From Chamaesiphon minutus PCC 6605 (lineage in GTDB: Bacteria; Cyanobacteriota; Cyanobacteriia; Cyanobacteriales; Chamaesiphonaceae): 64,000 nt of DNA. Location of the stretch: contig NC_019697.1 of NCBI RefSeq assembly GCF_000317145.1, positions 1,736,001 through 1,800,000 on the forward strand, written 5' to 3'. The notes under the pieces are model-generated. The model was not told the origin of the DNA and made no database searches. It was given only the letters and a program-made list of their open reading frames with translations. This document shows, one piece after another, positions 59,547-64,000 of this stretch. The translations under genes were made by a program, and so were the position numbers. The stretch's first letter is position 1. Every line of letters starts with the position of its first letter.

Positions 59547-59912
59547 GTGGAAGACTCAACCCAATCTGTCGTGCGTAGCGACGACAATTCTCACCTCAAT
59601 CTTAATGTTGGCGACATTATTAAGTTTACCTTTGATAATCTTAATTCTGAGCGGTCTGAAAGTCTAACTGTCCAAGTTAGACTAATTCATAACTCCGGTG
59701 GTAAAGTTTATTATTATCTAGATCTGAATGGACTGATAGTTCCGACCGAAGATAATGCTGAATATTATCTAACTGGAGATAGATTTTATCTAAGTTTAGA
59801 GCTAGAACGTTGGCAATTTAATGTGACTAAAGTTTATTGTGAAGATAACGCTCCGGTATCGTATCCATTTAGGATTAATATATTTGACTTAGAAATTATC
59901 CGCAGGAGCTAA
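59547..59912 (+). CDS. Hypothetical protein, beta-rich
   Basis: 121 aa from a GTG (MEDSTQSVVRSDDNSH). Alternating strands (DIIKFTFDNLNSERSESLTV, GGKVYYYLDLNGLIVPT) suggest a beta sandwich. No family known. It is followed after 30 bp by a terminator. Confidence 0.5.
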   Translation: MEDSTQSVVRSDDNSHLNLNVGDIIKFTFDNLNSERSESLTVQVRLIHNSGGKVYYYLDLNGLIVPTEDNAEYYLTGDRFYLSLELERWQFNVTKVYCEDNAPVSYPFRINIFDLEIIRRS

Positions 59913-59943
59913 GTACCAAAATTATCTTGATCATCTTTGTTTT

Positions 59944-59975
59944 GCCAGCAGCTATGAATAGTTGCTGGCTTTTTT
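59944..59975 (+). terminator. Terminator ahead of Gp157 gene
   Basis: GCCAGCAGCTA pairs with TAGTTGCTGGC around TGAA, then TTTTTT. Confidence 0.75.
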
Positions 59976-60016
59976 CGATCTAATTATACTCTAATAATCA
60001 CTAATCTCATCAAATT

Positions 60017-60580
60017 ATGCCATCACTAATTAATCTCGAATCACAACGCGATCGACTTGTCGAAGAAATTATGGAGCTTACTGAGTCAACTTCTAATGAA
60101 GGTATTCCAGACGCAACCGATCCCGAAGAACTAGTTGCCAAGTTTGAAGAGTTAGAAGCTGCCATTACCGATAAAGTCGATGCGATTGCAGCGGTTGTTG
60201 CCGCTCAAAAAGGCGATATTGCCTATCTTAAATCGCGCCGCGACGAATTTACTCGCATCATCGATCGTAAGGTCAAAGCACTAGAAAAATTCGAGAACTA
60301 CCTCAAAGCGATTGTTACTAACCGACCCGATGCCCAGCTTAAAGGTCTTGACGCAACCATTAAGGTTGTCAAAAATGGTGGCGTTCAACCCATTTGGCTC
60401 AATCCAGATATCGAGGAGCGAAACTTTCCTCCCGATTTGGTCACGATTGCCACGACCTATAAGGTCGATCGTCAAGCCGTAGTGAAAAAGTTGGCTGAGT
60501 CTGGACAAGATAGTTTGATTGTTGATGGTAAACCGATTGCCACCGTGCAACCAAGGGGGACACATTTACGAATTGGTTGA
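60017..60580 (+). CDS. Gp157-family phage/plasmid protein
   Basis: 187 aa. An N-terminal coiled coil (LVAKFEELEAAITDKVDAIA, DIAYLKSRRDEFTRIIDRKV) and the C-terminal TIKVVKNGGVQPIWLNPDIE and YKVDRQAVVKKLAESGQ follow the siphovirus Gp157 family (PF05565). Members occur next to single-strand-binding or recombination genes in phages. Exact function uncertain. Confidence 0.72.
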   Translation: MPSLINLESQRDRLVEEIMELTESTSNEGIPDATDPEELVAKFEELEAAITDKVDAIAAVVAAQKGDIAYLKSRRDEFTRIIDRKVKALEKFENYLKAIVTNRPDAQLKGLDATIKVVKNGGVQPIWLNPDIEERNFPPDLVTIATTYKVDRQAVVKKLAESGQDSLIVDGKPIATVQPRGTHLRIG

Positions 60581-60605
60581 ACTGTCAACCTCTTTATCTT
60601 CATCT

Positions 60606-60636
60606 AGCCAGCGACTATTAATCGCTGGCTTTTTTG
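60606..60636 (+). terminator. Terminator after Gp157 gene
   Basis: AGCCAGCGA pairs with TCGCTGGCT, then TTTTT. A second hairpin ACTGCTACC/GGTAGCAGT is at 60740-60771. No gene is supported between 60637 and 60809. Confidence 0.75.
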
Positions 60637-60809
60637 TGCCTTTATTCCTTATATTTTACAATCCGATCCGACCGCCTTGGTGGCGCGCTTTCGTCCGACC
60701 GCACCAGCCGTCAATTTATTACTGCTAGGACGACGACATACTGCTACCACATTTAAGACTGCGGTAGCAGTAGGGCTTTGATTTGCTTATTATTACGATC
60801 GCGAAAAAT

Positions 60810-61568
60810 ATGTCTTCAATTATCAGATCTGAAGAAAACGGCATCGAATTATTCACCATCCAAACTACTGGCGAGTCGGGAATGTCTCAAACTGGACTAG
60901 CTATTTTGTCAGGTGTTACGAAGCAAGCCATCAGTACGTTACTCAAGGGTTTAAAGCCGTCAAATCAAAGGCTTTCTGAATCATTACAAGCTTGGACTGA
61001 TAAGGATTTGAGCCTGTCAAGCAACACGATTAAACAAGGTGGATCAGTTCAAGTTTTAAAATCCGAGTTTTGTGCGGCAGTCATCCAACACTATGCCTTT
61101 GCTGGGAATAAAACGGCTCAATTTTCACTGATGAAGTTTGCAGGGATGGGAATCGACAAGTGGATTCAACAACAGACTGGCTGGGACTCAACCTTGTCTA
61201 ACCTTCAACATATCCTTCTACTCGCTCAAAATGCTCTAGAACAACATCAACAACTTGAAGTTCGTACCACGAACCTCGAAGAACTCGTCCATCAACACGA
61301 CGGGGAAGTCGTTGGCGTAGCCGCTCCCTTGGAGCATCGCATCTTTCACCCAGACGGTACCTATTTTTCGATTCGCGGTTATGCCAATAAGCGATCGCGA
61401 AAGTTATCCAAGAAGGAAGCCAGCGATCTTGGACGTGCCGCCACCAAAATGTCTCGCCAACGGGGAGTAACGATCGACAAACTCGAAGATTCGCGCTACG
61501 GAGCAGTCAACGTCTACCACGAATCAATCTTAGCTCAGGTTTTCAATAGCCCATCACCTTCAAAATAA
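60810..61568 (+). CDS. Antirepressor-like protein with HTH
   Basis: 252 aa from MSSIIRSEENGIELF (a TTG at 60783 is in frame). An N-terminal helix-turn-helix is visible (MSQTGLAILSGVTKQAISTL), and the C-terminal region SDLGRAATKMSRQRGVTIDK with RYGAVNVYHESILAQVF resembles ORF6C/BRO-type phage antirepressors (PRFG.VN.Y...L). It likely regulates transcription or replication of the element. Confidence 0.62.
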   Translation: MSSIIRSEENGIELFTIQTTGESGMSQTGLAILSGVTKQAISTLLKGLKPSNQRLSESLQAWTDKDLSLSSNTIKQGGSVQVLKSEFCAAVIQHYAFAGNKTAQFSLMKFAGMGIDKWIQQQTGWDSTLSNLQHILLLAQNALEQHQQLEVRTTNLEELVHQHDGEVVGVAAPLEHRIFHPDGTYFSIRGYANKRSRKLSKKEASDLGRAATKMSRQRGVTIDKLEDSRYGAVNVYHESILAQVFNSPSPSK

Positions 61569-61589
61569 CTAACTTTGAGCGAAGGATAT

Positions 61590-61612
61590 TGCGGCTGTAG
61601 CCGCAGTGTTTT
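61590..61612 (+). terminator. Leader hairpin 5
   Basis: TGCGGCT pairs with AGCCGCA around GT, then GTGTTTTGG; stem ends 29 nt before the ATG at 61635. Confidence 0.6.
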
Positions 61613-61634
61613 GGAATCAATTAGGAGCAAAATC

Positions 61635-61874
61635 ATGTGCAAACAAAAAGTAAGTTGTGCCAATTGCCTGTACGGGGACTACTGGCATGAGCCGGACAAT
61701 TGCGACTCTCCCGAAGAGTTTGGCTTTGACTGTAGCTATCCCGTCCTTGGCTCAAAGCTAGTTCGCAAATCTCGAACTAACTGGCATATCGACGAAGACG
61801 AGGAGTTAGTCGCAGAATGTCTGGATTATCTACCGGAAACCATTGCATCTTCAGTCTTAGAAACTTCAGCTTAA
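61635..61874 (+). CDS. Small Cys-rich protein, possible zinc-binder
   Basis: 79 aa from MCKQKVSCANCLYGDYWHEP (AGGAGC upstream; the frame opens at 61575). Cys residues in CANC, NCDSP and DCSY, with nearby His, could hold zinc. The C-terminus is acidic. No family recognised. Confidence 0.58.
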   Translation: MCKQKVSCANCLYGDYWHEPDNCDSPEEFGFDCSYPVLGSKLVRKSRTNWHIDEDEELVAECLDYLPETIASSVLETSA

Positions 61875-61876
61875 TC

Positions 61877-61925
61877 GTTGGCGTTGGCGAAGCCTCTCGT
61901 TGGCGTAGCCTCTCGAAGAGAAGAG
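61877..61925. repeat. Short tandem heptamer-like repeat
   Basis: GTTGGCG and GCCTCTC recur (GTTGGCGTTGGCGAAGCCTC, then GTTGGCGTAGCCTCTC), the kind of short tandem repeat common in filamentous cyanobacteria. It lies between a gene and a terminator. Confidence 0.5.
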
Positions 61926-61968
61926 AAGCCTCTGGCGAATAAGAATCGCTATCTAAATTCACTAATAT

Positions 61969-62003
61969 AGCACCAGCTCTTAACTGCCGTTGGTGCTTTT
62001 TTG
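61969..62003 (+). terminator. Terminator ahead of next small gene
   Basis: AGCACCA pairs with TGGTGCT, then TTTTTT; stem ends 29 nt before the ATG at 62027. Confidence 0.72.
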
Positions 62004-62026
62004 TTCACCTATTATTACTCAAAATC

Positions 62027-62374
62027 ATGCGGACAGTAACAGCACGAGATTTAGCTTGTTTGGATGAGGTCGTTGTTAGTATTTTCCGGTTAATCGGTAA
62101 TCATCGAAAGTTGAAAGTAATGTTCGGAGCTTCTAGCTTTGTTAAAGGATATTTTTATGACACAGATCGTCCAGGCGTACAATTCAATTTTCCTCGGAGC
62201 AATCAAATTAACTGTTGTCAGATAGTTCTAAATCGGCAAACTGATGAGTACTGCCTTGTATTTCTAGATGTTAAAGATTCACAGTTTTTCGAGCGAGGTA
62301 ACTACCAAAATCTTCCACTCGCAAATGTCCGCAGTGTGTTTGAAGAGGTAACTGGACTTTATCTGAGCTTCTAG
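62027..62374 (+). CDS. Hypothetical protein
   Basis: 115 aa (MRTVTARDLACLDEVVVSIF). Mixed alpha/beta pattern with LKVMFGASSFVKGYFYDTDR and RQTDEYCLVFLDVKDS. It lacks a Shine-Dalgarno box, like its neighbours. No family match. Confidence 0.5.
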   Translation: MRTVTARDLACLDEVVVSIFRLIGNHRKLKVMFGASSFVKGYFYDTDRPGVQFNFPRSNQINCCQIVLNRQTDEYCLVFLDVKDSQFFERGNYQNLPLANVRSVFEEVTGLYLSF

Positions 62375-62392
62375 CTTGAACTACTTTGATAA

Positions 62393-62424
62393 AGCCTTGT
62401 CTAACTAAGTAGACAAGGCTTTTT
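62393..62424 (+). terminator. Terminator ahead of next small gene
   Basis: AGCCTTGTCTA pairs with TAGACAAGGCT, then TTTT; stem ends 29 nt before the ATG at 62450. Confidence 0.75.
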
Positions 62425-62449
62425 AGTCCCTAATATCAATTTAATAATT

Positions 62450-62866
62450 ATGACTAAAGATATTGATTGGCAAGTGTGTATCGGATTGCTGACTCGTTGT
62501 TACCGCAATCTCAACACAGGAAATATGTCGTTAACCCAACAAATTAACAAGTCATGGATACTCATCGGGCACACCGATAATTTAGTGATTAAATATCCAC
62601 GATTCTACGTTTCCGAACGCGGACGGCAACGGGTTTTAAAGGATAAATGTAAAAACGTACACGCATATTGTGAAGGTGTTTTAAGTAGCCCCAGCTTGCC
62701 CACTCTTCCACCTCTAAAGGAAATACATTACTGTCCCTACTCTCAATCCTACTTTTCGTGGAAAGAGACAGGGACTCCAATTGTTAGAGCAGATTTGATT
62801 ATTGTAATCGACAATCAGGTGCTTTGTACGACCGATGTTCGACAACCTCAGCTATCACTATTTTAA
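62450..62866 (+). CDS. Hypothetical protein
   Basis: 138 aa (MTKDIDWQVCIGLLTRCYRN). It has HTDNLVIKYPRFYVSERGRQ, a cluster of Pro/Tyr (LPPLKEIHYCPYSQSYF) and ends RADLIIVIDNQVLCTT. No recognised domain. Same SDless leader style as the others. Confidence 0.5.
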   Translation: MTKDIDWQVCIGLLTRCYRNLNTGNMSLTQQINKSWILIGHTDNLVIKYPRFYVSERGRQRVLKDKCKNVHAYCEGVLSSPSLPTLPPLKEIHYCPYSQSYFSWKETGTPIVRADLIIVIDNQVLCTTDVRQPQLSLF

Positions 62867-62874
62867 CCGAATAT

Positions 62875-62976
62875 ATGTACAAATTTTACATCGGTTGGCA
62901 TCAAATTAATGCTGGCAATAGCAGTACGAAGCACTTCGACAGGTGTTTAATCTCTGCCAATTATCCTGCTGTATAA
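62875..62976 (+). CDS. Very short frame
   Basis: 33 aa (MYKFYIGWHQINAGNSSTKH). It starts eight bases after the previous stop and ends just before a terminator. Could be a real small gene, but nothing else supports it. Confidence 0.3.
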   Translation: MYKFYIGWHQINAGNSSTKHFDRCLISANYPAV

Positions 62977-62981
62977 ATATT

Positions 62982-63012
62982 GCCAGTAATTATCGCTAAT
63001 TGCTGGCTTTTT
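62982..63012 (+). terminator. Terminator ahead of methyltransferase gene
   Basis: GCCAGTAATTA pairs with TAATTGCTGGC around TCGC, then TTTTT; 36 nt to the ATG. Confidence 0.72.
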
Positions 63013-63043
63013 GTGCCCATTTATTATCATACTCATCAAATTT

Positions 63044-64000
63044 ATGACTATTTCCAATATCGATGGACAATTAACTCTAGATTTCTCCGTTCCTGCCAAC
63101 TGTCCCCCACCCAATTCCAACTTAGCCGATAAGTTACAAAGGTTGGCGGAGGCGATGGACACAACGATTTCGTCCAAGCTAAGTCCTTCGATCTCCCACC
63201 AAAACATTACCGCCCGTCGCTCGCGCATTGCTGCACTTATGCGCGAAGATGGACGACGGCTCCAACTCATTCAGAGTTGGTTGATGGGACTTGCCATTCG
63301 ACATCGCGATGGTACCTGCCCTAGCCAGCTCTCCCAAATTAGCAATCGCAGGCATCTCGACTCCTTTGCTTCTATTTTTCATTGGCAAAAAGAAGGAGCA
63401 AAATCGCTCGAATATCTCTATACAGGATTCGATCGCGGTCATGAAATCGCTCAAAAGCTGGGAGCTGTCGGTATCCATAGTGCTAGCGCGGCTCTAGCAG
63501 CGGTCGAACTACTAGAAGGTTTGGGTAATCCTACTGCTCGACAACCCGATCCGATTGGCGAACGGGTCGATGCACTGCGACGAAAAGCGATCTATCAACA
63601 GGTGCCCGACTTCTACCCGACCCCAGGCGAGATCGTCGCTCGAATGCTGCAACTCGCTAACGTCCAGCCCCATCACCGCTGCCTCGACCCGGAGGGCGGA
63701 GCTGGCGATCTTTGCGTTGCGCTGCGGGACTTGGGAGTCGAAAACATCGATTGCTTCGAGCTGAACGCGGTTTTGGCTGAAGCTCTGACCCTGCTTGAAT
63801 TCCCCCTGCTGGGGCGAGACTTTCTTTCCGCTACCCCTCGCCCGATCTACGAGCGGATAATAATGAATCCGCCTTTTGGCGAAGATGCCCACATCGACCA
63901 TATTCGTCATGCTTACGATTGGTTGGCTCCTGATGGGGAGCTAGTGGCGGTGCTGCCATTGGAACATCCCAGTCGTATCAAAAAACGTCGCCAGTTTTCG
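63044..64000 (+). CDS. DNA N6-adenine methyltransferase-like protein, N-terminal part
   Basis: 319 codons before the right edge, so incomplete. An N-terminal region (about 1-180) of helices precedes a methyltransferase domain with FYPTPGEIVARMLQLANVQP, a SAM-binding LDPEGGAGDLCVAL and the catalytic NPPF motif (IIMNPPFGEDAHIDHI), typical of N6-adenine methyltransferases found on phages and plasmids. It may protect the element from restriction or mark its DNA. Start ATG lacks a ribosome site and follows the usual terminator. Confidence 0.8.
   Translation, partial: MTISNIDGQLTLDFSVPANCPPPNSNLADKLQRLAEAMDTTISSKLSPSISHQNITARRSRIAALMREDGRRLQLIQSWLMGLAIRHRDGTCPSQLSQISNRRHLDSFASIFHWQKEGAKSLEYLYTGFDRGHEIAQKLGAVGIHSASAALAAVELLEGLGNPTARQPDPIGERVDALRRKAIYQQVPDFYPTPGEIVARMLQLANVQPHHRCLDPEGGAGDLCVALRDLGVENIDCFELNAVLAEALTLLEFPLLGRDFLSATPRPIYERIIMNPPFGEDAHIDHIRHAYDWLAPDGELVAVLPLEHPSRIKKRRQFS

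Noticed and set aside
63512-63910. Minus-strand 132-aa frame
   Set aside because: Opposite-strand shadow of the N6-methyltransferase gene.
1-64000. CRISPR arrays
   Set aside because: No regularly spaced identical repeats of 25-40 bp with unique spacers were seen; the Tn7-like element also has none.
1-64000. tRNA or rRNA genes
   Set aside because: No cloverleaf with CCA-type end or conserved rRNA sequence was noticed on either strand.

Overview
This window looks like cyanobacterial DNA: GCGATCGC (HIP1-type) and GATCGATC motifs are frequent, and the genes found include ZiaR/SmtB-type sensors, CopM-like DUF305, DUF4168, DUF5895, a VKOR-thioredoxin fusion and cyanobacterial-style TPR proteins. 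No rRNA, tRNA or CRISPR array was seen. The mix of metal-resistance genes, broken genes, small insertions and phage- or plasmid-type genes suggests a large plasmid or a genomic island. The species cannot be fixed from sequence alone; a Chamaesiphon-like genome is only a guess.

Region 1 (1-5.3 kb) holds persulfide and arsenic functions. There is the start of a persulfide-dioxygenase-like metallo-beta-lactamase, an MBL-rhodanese-rhodanese fusion, a BLH-type phosphatase-like protein, a divergent BigR-like ArsR regulator with a perfect palindromic operator, an ACR3/BASS-type permease, and an Ada/AraC protein cut short beside an ISAs1 transposase remnant.

Region 2 (5.5-17.5 kb) is a copper island. 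A MerR/CueR-type regulator lies among six near-identical palindromic sites. Four sit in promoters with -35 TTGACT/C, a 20-bp spacer and a -10 box ahead of minus-strand genes, and two sit ahead of plus-strand genes. The putative regulon includes two paralogous secreted Cys-rich peptides, a membrane-anchored beta-propeller with a small membrane protein, the MerR gene itself, a DUF305 lipoprotein and a broken CopZ chaperone. A broken Csp-type copper-storage gene, a flavin-barrel/copA/cupredoxin operon, CDF and response-regulator fragments and an intact histidine kinase follow.

Region 3 (17.5-23 kb) is a compact 4.5-kb Tn7-like transposon with only tnsAB and tnsC. It has inserted into an L,D-transpeptidase gene with a 5-bp duplication, and the host reading frame can be rebuilt exactly.

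Region 4 (23-44 kb) is a heavily rearranged zinc/cadmium/other-metal island. It has a ZiaR-like regulator divergent from a Zn/Cd ATPase, a VKOR fusion, several CDF exporters (whole and broken), a CmtR-like regulator next to pieces of another P-type ATPase, a 1-Cys peroxiredoxin, a cytochrome b, a second histidine kinase, and a lipoprotein/cell-wall module (lspA, lnt, broken murJ). Small MITE-like palindromic insertions interrupt murJ and the ATPase.

Region 5 (44-64 kb) is plasmid- or phage-like backbone: a tyrosine recombinase, two TPR proteins, a 1479-aa protein carrying the RNA-polymerase-type DFDGD motif, an SSB-like OB-fold protein, a DUF5895 protein ending in an SSB-like tip, DUF932, Gp157, an antirepressor-like protein, small unknown proteins and an N6-methyltransferase running off the end. 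Nearly every gene from 53.7 to 63 kb is preceded by a terminator-like hairpin, often ending 28-29 nt before the start codon. The possible single-chain RNA polymerase and this gene/hairpin layout are the strongest candidates for something undescribed.
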